Source: Paramecium sonneborni (Eukaryota > Ciliophora > Oligohymenophorea > Peniculida > Parameciidae). Taken from it: 64,000 nucleotides of DNA. The stretch covers positions 121,218-185,217 of the forward strand of contig CAJJDN010000096.1 of the NCBI GenBank assembly GCA_905182985.1. Direction: 5' to 3'. This document shows, piece after piece, positions 52,801 through 64,000 of this stretch; position 1 is the first letter of the stretch, and every line of letters begins with the position of its first letter. The notes beneath the pieces were generated by a model, which made no database searches, was not told the DNA's origin, and saw nothing but the letters and a program-made list of their open reading frames with translations. Made by a program: the position numbers and the translations under genes.

Positions 52801-55246
52801 TTCTTGCTTATAAAATAGATTCATCATAATATTCAACATTCTTGGTTACTAACAATTCATCCTTTTTAAAGTAGCTTAAGAAGAATGTTTATGTGTCATC
52901 TTTATTTATGTAACCTCTATAATTATCACCTAAAATCAATTCAATTGGTTAATTGTTTATTCGATAATAGATTTAATATGATAATTAATTTGATGACAAT
53001 ATCGGACTTGCTTCTACTCTAATGTACAAATATTATGGATAAATCTAACTTCTAGTACCTATCGATAAGAAATCAGTTCCATTCACAAATGCTTTAGTTT
53101 TGTCAATCTCTGGATGATCGAATCCATACATCAAGAAACTACCTTAAATTACTCTCAATTTCACATCTACAGAATAATGGTATGTCTACTCAGGATTGTA
53201 ATAGGCACTTAAATCTACTTTAAATAATTAGACATCGCTATTGTTTTATGATGTAATCTCTTATGGATAACCATCCAATAACAAAATATATTAATGGGGA
53301 TATTTTCCTACCTGACTCCAATCTCCCCTATTTCTAAATATATAAACTGTTATTATATATTAACATGCTGTATAACCCTTTACTGTAATATAATATACAC
53401 CGTTTATTGCTTCTTGATCTCCTTATAATCCATAAGTGATCACATTTTAAACACCCTATTTATCTTCTTGATTTGGTGTCTTGTTTGTTTTAGATGCAAA
53501 TATTTTTGGCTGCCCTTATATTGGTGTTACTTAAATCATCATTCTTCTTATGTAGTCTTACTCTTCAACTTTGAATTTATAATAATTCTCTAATCCCAAA
53601 CCTACAAATTACTTTAGAGGAGTGTTTTCCCTCAATAGGGTTGACTCACCTTATGAAGTTATGAGAATTGAATAAATCAACTCTTCTTGTGTATTATCTT
53701 ATCCAGGATAAATCATTACATCATAAAAACATTAAAATGTGTTATCATATTTTTGGCATTATTCTGGATTATTATCAAAAACAATGATGTCATTACCAGG
53801 TCTAAATAGAATAGAAGAATAAATTACTTATCTGAAAAGAAAAATAATCCTCCAGGTGTAGAGTTAAATCTTTAAGCCCTAGAATTGATATCATCTTTAG
53901 AGATAGCACAATTCCACAAAGTTTCGCATTGTTTAAGTATAATGTCAGCATCTCCTTTGATATTTTTGAGGCTTACACTAACAGTTTATTTTTCAATGTT
54001 TCTGATATAGAATTTATATTAAATAAATGAGTCTTTTGATAATTTAGCAGTGGTTGGTTTATTGAGTTCTAGTAGCATGAAATTAGGATCAACAATTTAT
54101 GATTTTAATTCAAAAGTAGCATTTGATTCTTTTCCTCTGACAGCTACATATGCATAAGTAGCTTTAGAATTATATTTAAAAAGATCTGCTTTTGAAATAA
54201 CAAGATCATCAGTAATTCTATCTGTTAATTACCATTGATATTAATCTAAGAATGGTGGTTGGTAATCTAGATTGACAAACATTTCAGTAAATCCTTTAAA
54301 GGGCAACAATTAAATATTGAGCACAGTTAATCCAGATAGAATAGATGAGGCATCTTATGTAAGATCAATACAATAGAATTAATAATCATCTTCAGCCACA
54401 ATATCTTCAACTTTATCACCTAATTATAAATATCTCATAGTTCCATAAGTTCTGGTTTATATTTGAACGATGAGTCCTTCTTAACCCTCTACAAGTAAAG
54501 TGAATACACTATAAGGTTCTATATTATGAATCTTGAATTTTTGCATTCCTGAGAATGTATCTTATCCAATATAGTCTTACTTTTAAGAAGTTGGTTTAGA
54601 TGTTCCAATATTTAAATATGATTTGAATGATTCTTATAATATTTCTATATTTTTCACTCTTACTTAAATTTCTAAAGTAGGTTTTGTCTGAGTTTCATCT
54701 TTCGTTAGGTTCTTTGTCTCAATTCTAATGACATCAGTCCAAGAATTGTTATCATATTTGAATTCTAAGTCATCAGCTATAATAATAAACATTAGGATAA
54801 TTACAATTTGACATCACCAATTCAGATTAGTAGACAACTTTTAATGAATATCTGCAATAACTATCACACTGCACAGCTAAATAATATGGTCCCTTTTAAG
54901 GATTTTCAATCACACAGATATCTATTTATTAATCAGAATATTACCCATTCCAACTGAGTCACATATCTACTCTGCTGTGTTTACATTTGGCTCTGTTAAT
55001 TTAGAAGATATATAAATATCTGGATTCCCTAACGCAGACTATTATTTCACTACCACCACCAAATCTGCATCCTATCTCACCTCCTTCAACTCAAACCAAT
55101 ACAATTCATATTTTGCATTTCCATGCCAGGGCATTATAGCTCTAAATTTATATTTTATCATCAAATTACTTGCTTACAGTCTCTCCAATCTCTATTTTCT
55201 GATTCCCCAAAACAGAATATGTCATACACAATAAACCAAAAAACAT
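49810..55246 (-). CDS. Very large secreted or type I membrane protein with repeated beta domains
   Basis: The start MFFGLLCMTYSVLG is signal-peptide-like, followed by a 28-nt intron. About 1,750 residues of extracellular character follow, built of similar beta-rich units, for example KGPYYLAVQCDSYCRYSLKV, YLYIRVEASPILSSNQLSYQ, YYLSTKATKSLI and LYFLEITPRESSNLPYTIT; their style recalls pre-peptidase C-terminal (PPC)-like domains. The C-terminus has one transmembrane helix (LILFGIISILLLAIVCLFI) after basic residues and a short tail, ending at TGA 49810-49812. The frame was checked across a 25-nt intron near 51,680, supporting one gene, but not every intron was resolved. No catalytic domain seen. 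A surface or endomembrane role is inferred. Confidence 0.75.
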
Positions 55247-55259
55247 TATTTAAATATAT

Positions 55260-56040
55260 ATATTCTGTATTAATCAATTCTCTTCTCAAATATTAATCAA
55301 TCTTACATCTCCATTATCCTTATTAACTCCATTTTCTCTCATTAATTCAATATTATTTACAATACTTCTTTTCAGCCTTTTTAATTCTACCTTTTCTAAT
55401 CTAGTGCTTTACAAAGATCCAAATTAATACCATTAGTACAAATTTCTATACTTCTCATTAATATTAATTTTATCTATAAAAAAGCATCTCAAACAATCTA
55501 AAAAACTATTTCACACCTTTTTAAACTTATATCCAAATTCAAATCTTCCTTTAATTTTTATCAAATTTTTTTATCTATTATTTATATTAATTCATACCCC
55601 CATACAACTTTCTCTTTCTTTTCTAATCTTATTATACTATAAACTTCTTGCTTCTCATAACATTTTCATCTGTTATGCTCACCTAGTTTATCATCCTCTC
55701 TCAATTCCTTAACCAAGTTTTATTTTTATCTAATCTTTTATTCTTTCTAATAATAATTCTTTACCTATATACATACATTTCTCCTAAAAATCATCCAAAT
55801 CTTTTTTATTATTTCTACCTCTAATCCTCAAATAAATACCAGCTAAATAGAATTAATTTACTTTATTTTTTATATTTCCAACTTATTTTTACCAATAACT
55901 TTAACTTTAACTCTAACTTTTTGCAACTTAAATAAGTTTTTATATTTTTCATTATGCTATTTACACTCAATTAGAATTTTAACAATCTTCACTCAATTTT
56001 TATTCTACATTTTTATTACAAAAAATTTAACTATTATTCT
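55260..56040 (-). pseudogene. Purine-rich strand with degraded coding sequence
   Basis: On the minus strand several adjacent frames read like protein: DLDDFQEKCMYIGKELLLER, KQEVYSIIRLEKKEKVVWGY, LDISLKRCEIVFQIV and IEICTNGINLDLCKALDQKR. They are broken by TGA codons and frame changes that short introns do not fully explain. The + strand is correspondingly pyrimidine-rich. It may be a decayed gene or the unresolved 5' neighbour of the large secreted gene. No family recognised. Confidence 0.35.
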
Positions 56041-56469
56041 TATATTAGATCTATTTAATATTAATATTATATGTTTCGAAATTAAATAATATTATTCTGA
56101 TTCTTTTTTCATAAGAGATTGTAAGAGTATTATATTTTTTATATCAAGAATTTCTAAAATGAAATCATACCCCAATCCTTTATATCTATAAAGTATTGAT
56201 CTATTTTTAGAATTAGATTTAGTTTATATATATTTACTAAAATTTTATTTTGCGATTTGTAATTAGATTTTTTCATGAAATTAAATTATAAATTATAAAA
56301 TCTTTAGTGGATATAAATCATTTTTTAAGGATAAGTATAAAGAAAAGAATATCTTTAAAAAGTAATTGCAAATTTTTTTTAATTTATTATATCTATAGGA
56401 GTAATTTAGAATTAACTAGAACGAAATTTGATAAATATATTTAACTAGAATTTAAGTTTGAATTAAAAT
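56041..56469. other. Intergenic AT-rich interval
   Basis: 429 bp before the next + gene; extremely AT-rich, with no frame that I can support. Confidence 0.5.
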
Positions 56470-56745
56470 ATGTCAGATCATTCTACTTAATAGTTTGGGA
56501 AACTTAATATTGTTATTTAGTAACAGATAAAATCTGTTTATGTTTCAAATTAAGATCGTAGTAACTATTAACAGGAGCACATAAGAAAGAAGAGTTTTAA
56601 TGAAGTGAAAAATGTTAAAGTTCCTTTGTTTATGGGTATTAATCATCAGACTGATTGGAGGGATTTATGGGTTCAATTTAAAAAAGAAACATCGATAGAT
56701 GAATAGAATTCAATATTAGAGAAAATATTGTAATTAAAAACTTGA
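56470..56745 (+). CDS. Small hypothetical protein
   Basis: Intronless, 91 residues, TGA 56743-56745. The start MSDHSTQQFGKLNIVIQQQI precedes a basic stretch (EHIRKKSFNEVKNVKVP) and a Trp-containing end (NHQTDWRDLWVQFKKETSID). No domain recognised. The next gene begins 16 nt downstream on the same strand. Confidence 0.65.
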
Positions 56746-56761
56746 TATATATAAATATAAA

Positions 56762-58291
56762 ATGTTAATACCATTAATTGGTAATGTTGGGAAATTAGAA
56801 AAACCTAAAAAAACTTTATACATATCGTAACCCATTAACTTTCAAACAAAAGGAGCAAATAGAAATGATTAAATGTTAGATTACATTCCAAACTCAACAA
56901 AGACAAGTACTTTTAGATCTAATGAAACTGGCAATTTTTATTAAACTCAATATGGATTAGGTGATAAGACAAAATAATTTATGTAACATTAAGACCAGAT
57001 TTAAGAGAAGATTCATTGTAAAAAAGTTGTGAAACAAGGTGTTGATACTTTTGCTTTAACATAGTCAACATTAAATATTTTTGAGGGTAAAGTAATAAGT
57101 GAATTTAGAGGCAAATAATGAAGAACGAAAAAAGTATATAGATTATACAGGAGTTCCTAAGTTTGAGAATTAGGATAAAGTGATAAAATATTCAGTTGTA
57201 GGATATCAATAGTTTTTAAAAATTCATCAAGAAAAACAAAGATAATATTAGCGATTAAAGAAAAATTAATAAAATTAATTGACAACAGATGATTCTATAT
57301 TTGATGAATAACCTCCAACAAGAACAAATTAATAAGCTTAATCAATTATTTTAGATAAATAGCAAGGAAAAAAGACTCCGAAGAAGAGTAAAGTAGATTA
57401 GCGTTATTTAATCAAAAGAGATTTGAATTAAATATTAGAAGAAGCTGAGAAAAATATATAAGAAGCATAGATAAAATAAGAAAAAGCAGAAGAAAAGCTT
57501 CCATTTCACTTAAGAAATGCAGTTTCAAGGGAAGATAGAGCAATTAAGAAGTTTGAGAATATAAAAACTTAATGGGAAAATGTGAATATATAAGTGGCTT
57601 CTAATTGTTAAAGAGAACCAGAAGAAACAATTATGAGTAGAGCAGATTAATATAGAGAAAGAAATTAAAAAATTTAAGCTATCGAATTAAGTAAAGGTGA
57701 AGATGAAAAAAACAGTAGTAGATATTGGTATCTTAAATTAAGATGGTATGATCACAAAGATAAAAGACCTTAATTCTCATTACTAACCTAATCAAATTAG
57801 TCAAAGAGTTGTTAAAAATTTGAAAATAGGTTGGTAAATCGATTCTTATCAGACATTGATGCAGAAAGACTTGCTTAATAGTAATAATTTGTTTTATCAG
57901 ACATTTAAGCTAATTTTAATTCTAAATTGATAGATAATCCATTTAAATAAGTTGAAACAGTTATTTCAGAAAACAGTAAGTATTTTTAATTATTCTAGGG
58001 ATTAACCAATATGAAAATGTTCAGTCTCCAAAAACAAAATTATATACTTCTTAACTTGTTACTCTTTATAATCAAAAGTTGTAAGACAAGGCTAAGAAAA
58101 AATTTGTTGATTGCAAAAACTTTCTTTATTTAGCTGGAGAAAGTTAAAAGAGCAGAGAAATTAAAATGTTAAACAGAGAAATAGGAAAATAGTTTAAAAT
58201 TGCAGAAATTCCTAATGAAGAGCCAGAAATCATTGCTAACACTTGGGATAGAAAGAATTTAGCCAAATCTGGAGAATATGTTTTATTCTGA
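56762..58291 (+). CDS. Basic coiled-coil hypothetical protein
   Basis: 494 residues after introns of 22 and 23 nt. The start MLIPLIGNVGKLEKPKKTLY opens a hydrophilic, Lys/Gln/Glu-rich protein. Long helical regions (RYLIKRDLNQILEEAEKNIQ, KAEEKLPFHLRNAVSREDRA) with heptad-like spacing suggest coiled coils. The end is LAKSGEYVLF before TGA 58289-58291. There is no catalytic domain or membrane segment. Proteins of this kind are common in cilia and basal bodies, but that location is speculative. It is followed after 58 bp by the EF-hand gene on the same strand. Confidence 0.75.
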
Positions 58292-58349
58292 TTTTATTTA
58301 TTTTTTTAACGAATTAAAGAATGAGTTCAATAGAAACTTAATAAGAGTT

Positions 58350-59748
58350 ATGTAAATTTTTTCAGGTTATTATCAACGGGATGAGGTATGTCTAAATATA
58401 TAATTAGAGACGACTAGATCGGTGTTTAGAATTTATTTAAGAAATAACTGATAATGAATTCATTCCTTCATTTTTTTAAAATTCTGTTTGTAGAATTGAT
58501 TAATTATCTGATTATTTATCCTCATATCAAATTGAAACTTAAACCTACGAATTAAAAGATTTGATTGGTCGATTAGGTGGGTATGAAGACAAATTAATGT
58601 TTTCAAAATTTAAAGAAAGATATCTTGGATAGCCAGGTATGACACAAAAAAAAGAGGCAGATATTACTTTTTTAAGGTTATTGTATGAAGAAATAAAATT
58701 AGAAAGATAATTAGATGATTAAAGGTATAAAGTTTTTAAGAGATGGGATTATAATTGTTAAGTGCTATTTAAAAAGTTATCATTTGGAACAAATTTAGTG
58801 GATTCAACAAAACTGAAGAAATTCTTTATAAGAATAAGGTAAACAGTGACAGATGATGAAATTGAATTACTATTAAAAAGAATAGGGAGAGGAGATGGAA
58901 ATATTATGACATATGAAGATTTTAGTTAAGCCATAAAGACATAAAGATAGAGATCATCAGATAAAATAGAGATTCCTTAAATGAAAATAAGTACTGTGAT
59001 AAGGAGAGAACCTTAATATTAGAGTTATATGGAGAAATTGAGAAGAAGATATAAACCACTTCAAACATAATAATCAGTTATAATTCATAAGATTGATAAT
59101 AGAGGGTGTCACACACCTAGAGCTAAGACTCCAACAACAACAACTAGAACAACAGAAGCAAAATAGGCTAGAACAAGAACTCCAAATTAAAATACAGAAC
59201 CTAGATCATTTGTTAATGAATCAAAAGAATTCAATACTTTGATATCAGTCTATTTAAATTAATAAAGGTGTTTGTAAAATGTAATGGCCTAATTAGAAGA
59301 AGTAGTTGTGTTAAAATCCCTTAATTCAAAGGATTGGCATAAAGAATGGTCTGAATTGGAAGTTGATTCTAGAAATATCTCTCAAGAATATTTTTAAAAT
59401 GTTCTAAATTATTATGATGAAAGGAAACCTTTGCAATAAAAGATCAATATACCAGACTTGTAGAGTTCAGTATAAATTGTAGCCAAAAACTTATTTTCTT
59501 TATTAAGAGAATAAGAATTACAATTGTAATAGGCTAGATTGTAATTTTTGAGGGAAGGAACCTTAACATCTTTAGATAGGTATCTACATAAAGGATATAT
59601 GGATGTACTTGATGTACTGTAGATATTAGAACATTCAACCTCTAGAAGTGTAACTTTATCTGATGCAGAATTGATGATTGCCAAATTTAATAAATTTGAT
59701 GGCAAAAAAACTATTACTAGAAAAGCTTTATTAAATGAATTAACTTGA
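58350..59748 (+). CDS. EF-hand-containing protein
   Basis: 458 residues after a 22-nt intron in the first codons (GTATGT...TTAG). I chose ATG 58350 because an upstream ATG at 58321 is in a frame that joins only through an implausible 14-nt intron. The N-terminal half contains EF-hand-like helix-loop-helix units, e.g. VDSTKLKKFFIRIRQTVTDD and the loop region GRGDGNIMTYEDFSQA. The middle is Thr/Arg/Pro-rich (TPRAKTPTTTTRTTEA). The C-terminus has further diverged units ending FNKFDGKKTITRKALLNELT. The loops lack full calcium-ligand sets, so calcium binding is uncertain. The pattern recalls ciliary EF-hand proteins. The stop lies 9 bp from the convergent peroxiredoxin stop. Confidence 0.75.
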
Positions 59749-59757
59749 TATAATTTA

Positions 59758-60450
59758 TCATTATTCGCTTCTTGAAAAATATTCAACTTTCTTCTCTTAA
59801 TCTGGAACAATAGTTCTTTATCCAGGTTTCCAATTTGCAGGACATACTTCACCATGAGTATCTGTGTATTAAAATGCTTGAATCAATCTTAATGTTTCAT
59901 CAACTGATCTTCCGACTGGAGCATCATTTATTTGCATTGTTCTTACTATACCTTTCTTATCTATAATAAATAATCCTCTTAATGAAGCACCATATAATTC
60001 ATCTAATTCATCTTCAACCAAAACACCATATGCTTTTGATATCTTCTTAGATATATCCGCTAACAATGGAATCTATAGATCACCAACTCCTCCTTAGTTT
60101 CTTGGTGTTTTCAACCAAGCCAAATGAGTGAAATGAGAATCTGTTGATATACCTATAACTTCTGCACCCAAAGCTCTGAATTAATCAACTGCATTTGAAA
60201 AGGCAACTAATTCTGTAGGGCATACGTATGTAAAATCAAATGGGTAAAATAATAAAACCACATACTTTCCTTAATAATCAGAAAGTGATATCTTTTGGAA
60301 TTTCAAATCTGGAGTGACTGCTATAGCACTAAAGAAAGGAGCTCTTTATCTTGGCAACAAATTCATATTTCCATATGCAAATCTTGCTACTGGTGTATCT
60401 TATGATAAACATATGGTAAGTAGAAGCAACAAAGGCAATACCTTAATCAT
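59758..60450 (-). CDS. Secretory-pathway 2-Cys peroxiredoxin
   Basis: Thiol peroxidase that reduces hydrogen peroxide, 230 residues, no introns. A cleavable leader ([17 protein letters not shown]) precedes the typical 2-Cys peroxiredoxin: [20 protein letters not shown] with the peroxidatic Cys, [38 protein letters not shown], and the resolving Cys in [13 protein letters not shown]. The C-terminus ([11 protein letters not shown]) differs from the YF motif but keeps an aromatic pair. With the leader it resembles ER-type peroxiredoxin 4, though no retention signal is obvious. Stop 59758-59760. Confidence 0.93.
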
Positions 60451-60512
60451 TATGATTATTAATGTAAGAATTGTAAGAATTTCTCGATAAATAGAAAGAT
60501 TTGAATTTCAAA

Positions 60513-61071
60513 ATGCTTGAAGATATGCTATCATCATAGAGTCTTCAAATACATAATCTTTCCATGGGACTGAAATCTTTTTAGCATTGCTTAGAGAATT
60601 TTAGATCAAAAGATAGATCTAGAAACAAGAACCTTTTCAAATTGTATAGCAATGATGAAGCAACAATCTTTATTCATCTAGAAAAAGATATTTAAAACTT
60701 ATATTGCAAATCTGATTTCACTCTAGCAATCTCTTTAAGAGATTATTCTGGCCATTTGGCAAAAAATGAAGAATACACTGTTTATATCAAATTGTACCCT
60801 ATTCCATTAATGAAGATTTTCAGCGGACAAATTTCCTAAAGAAATCACCGTCAATTCCAAAGGAAAGCCAATTTTAGTGGGAAAGACTAAATTGTAATTT
60901 AAAGGAAAAGGAGAATTTAAAAAGCTATAGATAACAGAAGTTTTATTTGTTTTCATATTTTAGTAATCATCAAATTTTCCTTAAGACAAATTTGCATTAG
61001 TTTTATACTCCAACTCACCAGATGTACAGTCTTTAATATTAGAAAATATTGTAGTATAAAAGAAAAAATGA
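60513..61071 (+). CDS. Hypothetical protein with beta-rich C-terminal region
   Basis: 178 residues after a 22-nt intron beginning GTACCC (about 60,797-60,818). The start MLEDMLSSQSLQIHNLSMGL is followed by a basic region (RSKDRSRNKN) and beta-rich sequence (YTVYIKLFSADKFPKEITVN, KFALVLYSNSPDVQSLI). A second candidate intron of 24 nt (gttttat...attttag) is 3n and stop-free, so both spliced and unspliced forms keep the frame; I kept it unspliced in the count. The pattern could be a C2- or calpain-beta-like sandwich, but no domain is certain. Confidence 0.6.
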
Positions 61072-61102
61072 AAAAAATTATTTTTTTTAATAAAATTAAT
61101 CA

Positions 61103-61363
61103 ATGGATCAAGATGCTCTCTTTTTCAAAGCAATTGCTTAATGTTACTAGTGTTGGGAACTCAATCCTGAGTCATCTTGCTATTCAACTTGTGCAAATGA
61201 ATACTTAATTTATAAAAAAGGGTTATCATTAATATAAAATCAAAACAATATATGCTTAGATGCATGTTAAAATGAAAAAAAATGCATTTAGAAGTGTGAA
61301 TCAGAATTAAATAATAATTAAAGATCATTATAAAAATTATTAAATAGAATTCAACCTAAGTGA
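61103..61363 (+). CDS. Small Cys-rich hypothetical protein
   Basis: Intronless, 86 residues. Ten cysteines fall in CYQCW, CYSTC, ICLDAC, KCIQKC-type spacing, which resembles a twin CX3C helical-hairpin arrangement as in small mitochondrial intermembrane-space proteins. No signal peptide. The fold is inferred from spacing; the family is not identified. Ends at TGA 61361-61363, 87 bp before the Dna2-family gene. Confidence 0.6.
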
Positions 61364-61450
61364 TACTTTACATAATTATAATTTTATATATTTAATCATT
61401 ATTCCACTTTGAATTTCAAGCATTATAATTCATTCTTTTATTTATTGAAA

Positions 61451-64000
61451 ATGATTACCAAAGATTCATTATTTTAAGAAGAATCTCATTTTGATTCCAA
61501 TATCTCAACTATTAATTGTCATTAACTTAAATATTAAAATGCTTTTCATAATTTAATTGTTATTTCCCTTTATAATTCAGAATAAAATGTTGAAGATCAA
61601 GTAATACAGAAAATTATGTTGGAAGCTCAAAAATTATCCAAAAATACTTATATATTAATTTAGACAAGGAAGGATTTTAGTGATATTCACTATTTTATTT
61701 TACTCTTTGATCATTATAATAATCTTTGTAATGTTAAATAAGGAATGGAAATTTATGTTAATGGAAAATTTAATCATGATAACACAATTTATTTTAAAAA
61801 AGAAACTAAAAATGATTAATTTTTTGTATTTGAACCAAAAACTTTAATTTCAGCAACAAAATTAACTAATATAAGTTTTTGCAGAAGAAAACAATTTGTT
61901 AAGGAATTAATCAAAAATTAAAGTTTTGGTACCAATTTTAATCAATTAAGAGGTAAATTTTTGCATAGTTTATTTTAACTTATCATTCAATCAATTAATG
62001 ATTATAAGGATTATTTTTATTACTTAGATCAAATAGATATAAATAATTTGGATTCAATTTAGTTGCCATAATAATTCAATTTATTATTGGAATAAATTCA
62101 ATAATAATTTTTATAAGATATTTATACTTTAAATAATCAATCAAATGAATATGTAGAAACAGATATAATATAGGAGTTAGTTTTATAAGGGTTAATTAAT
62201 TCTTTTATATGGATTAAAAAATTCGTGATTAATCAATAACCAATTGAGCACTCAACTTTTTAATAAAATAAATTAAAAATTTAATTTCTTAAATGGATTG
62301 CCAATGAAAAAAAAATCTCATCATAAATTTTAGGATTGGTAGGAGTGATTGATGTGGTTCTGGAAGTTAAAGTGATTATAAATAATTCTGTAGAAAAATT
62401 TTGTAAAATACCGATTGAAATCAAAACTGGTTTATAACATTAGTCTGATGAAACTTAAGTTTAAGTTTACTTACTTTTAATGAATCATCTATATAAATAG
62501 GAAACCTTATTTGGAATTATATTATACTTAAATGAATTAGATTATAAAATCGTTACTTATAATTAGTTTTTGAAAAATGATTTGTTGTTTTCTAGAAATC
62601 TATATATATCATAATTATGTTAATTTTTAAAAAAAGATATTGATTATAATCATTTACCTCATCTAAGTTAAGAAATAAAAAATGCCCAAGAACAATCTAA
62701 ATGCTAGAAATGTGGAATAAAATATGTATGTTATGGTTTAAATGTATTAAAAAAATAATCTTAATTAAATTTTCCCATTGAAGATTATTAACAAATTGAT
62801 AAATAATTAAATGAATAAACTAGAAATTATCTCAATAATATGCTTTAAAATTTAAGATTAGAAAAGTAAGCTTTAATTATTTCATAAATTGACTTTGAAA
62901 TCAAATAAAAATAAAAAATTAATGAATCATGTGAAACACATTATATTTTATCATCAAAAATCACTTTTTTTAAAGATCAAGCTCTCTAAATTTTAAAAGA
63001 ATACTTTTCTTATAATGAAGAACTGGCTCTATTTTGTAGTAGAACACAAAAAAGTTATTATTTTAACTTAAAAACCCAACCTAATATTATTTTAAAATAT
63101 TTATTAAATTAGACCACAACAGACGGAATTATATTAGAAGAGGACCTTTAATATGTAATTCGTATGCATGTTCAAGTTAAAAAAGAATAAAATATTTTTT
63201 GGGGCTCTTTAGAACTAGAAGATATATTAACTAAGCAAATTTAATTATATAATCCTTTTAAGCATTATAACTTTATTATATTTGAGATTGCTGCAAATAA
63301 TAGATGGAAAAGAAAAAAAGAAATACTTATATTAGGGTATACTCCTTATTTTAAAAGTCTAACATAACTTTATGAAGGTACACAATAAATATTTGCATCG
63401 CTTTTAGATGAACTTAAATCCAAATTGAATGAATATTAATTGAAAGCTATTTAATTATGTTTATTATCAGAAGATTTTGCTTTAATTTAAGGAGATTATG
63501 GAAAAAGAAGAATGTTAAGCCATTTATTATATTTATTAGGATACACAAATAAAAAAGTATTATTTTGTGCTGCTGATAATGAAGTTTTGGATGAATAAAT
63601 AAATGATTTTATTGAAACTTTTCCAAATTAATCTGATTGGATTTTAAGATTATCAAATGAAAATGAAAAAGATAAAATAAAAGAAATTCATAAAAAATAT
63701 TCTTTTGATTTTAAACATTATAAAGATTTATCAGAAATAGATAAAAAATTAGAAAATAAACATTTTTATTTTTCAACTTGTTTAAATTGTACTGATATTT
63801 TATAATCAGAACCATTTGATTATTGTATTGTAGATTAATCAACTAAAATTATTGAACCATTATGTATTTCTTGTATTCTTAAAAGCAAAGTATTTATATT
63901 ATTAGATGATTCAGAAATGCAATAACCATAAATTAAATCATAAAAAGCTAAATTATTAAAAATTAGTTTATTTTAAAGATTATCAGAATAATTTAAAAAT
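61451..64000 (+). CDS. Dna2-family nuclease with degenerate helicase domain, 3' end missing
   Basis: One frame of 850 codons with no intron and no TGA runs from ATG 61451 off the window. The N-terminal half has the Dna2/RecB-type nuclease: NISFCRRKQFVKEL with the first iron-sulphur Cys, GKFLHSLFQ with the conserved His, GLVGVIDVVLEVKV (catalytic Asp), KIPIEIKTGLQ (catalytic Glu and Lys) and DETQVQVYLLLM, then CQKCGIKYVCYG giving the Cys-x2-Cys-x5-Cys cluster. The SF1 helicase region starts near codon 675, but its Walker A is QGDYGKRRML rather than G-x-x-G-x-G-K-T/S, its Walker B region is CIVDQSTKI where D-E-A is expected, and the next motif is ILLDDSEMQQP. A working nuclease without an ATP motor is inferred. 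Confidence 0.8.

Overview
The window is ciliate macronuclear DNA, most likely from Paramecium and resembling P. tetraurelia; this is inferred, since no database search was possible. Three signals support it. TAA and TAG occur throughout conserved proteins as glutamine codons and only TGA ends genes. Introns are about 22-31 nt, begin GT and end AG (mostly TAG). Genes are packed on both strands in very AT-rich DNA. All products below were read with the ciliate nuclear code after removing these introns by eye.

Layout. 1-5148: 3' part of a large repetitive protein (+). 5204-7131: a Nup54-like gene with one apparent frameshift and a PKA regulatory subunit (-). 7266-9561: a small secreted protein and a PP2C phosphatase (+). 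9863-10180: a decayed ORF (+). 10155-14901: a GH31 glucosidase packed directly behind a mitochondrial HSP70 (-). 15144-22544: a giant leucine-rich-repeat membrane protein (-). 22861-25118: a GAF protein packed directly behind a four-helix membrane protein (-). 25494-26033: a basic protein (+). 26144-26540: a doubtful ORF (-). 27078-30040: a DUSP-HECT ubiquitin ligase carrying lesions (+). 30123-32771: a protein kinase and a trefoil-like repeat protein (-). 33058-34812: an EF-hand kinase (+). 35313-35903: a broken MORN gene (-). 36083-37354: an HP1-like double chromodomain protein and a basic protein (+). 37570-38329: a broken rhodanese/phosphatase gene (-). 38721-39912: a TPR protein (+). 39948-45261: eEF1B and a kinesin (-), interrupted by a 1,078-bp exact duplication flanking one N that looks like an unmerged contig overlap. 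45562-46211: a coiled-coil protein (-). 46256-47145: a dual-specificity pseudophosphatase (+). 47526-48790: a small ORF and a degraded gene (+). 48801-49491: a Myb-like protein (-). 49810-55246: a very large secreted/type I membrane protein (-). About 55260-56040: degraded coding sequence (-). 56470-59748: three closely packed + genes ending in an EF-hand protein. 59758-60450: a secretory peroxiredoxin (-). 60513-64000: two small + genes and a Dna2-family nuclease that runs off the end.

The genes are unrelated housekeeping, signalling and ciliate-specific genes; I see no operon-like functional system. The best candidates for follow-up are the Dna2-family protein with an intact nuclease but a degenerate helicase, the DUSP-HECT fusion, the two Arg-less phosphatases, the gene pairs separated by 1-6 nt, the N-flanking duplication, and an unusually large number of decayed genes. 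The last would fit a genome still losing duplicates after whole-genome duplication, or local sequence errors.
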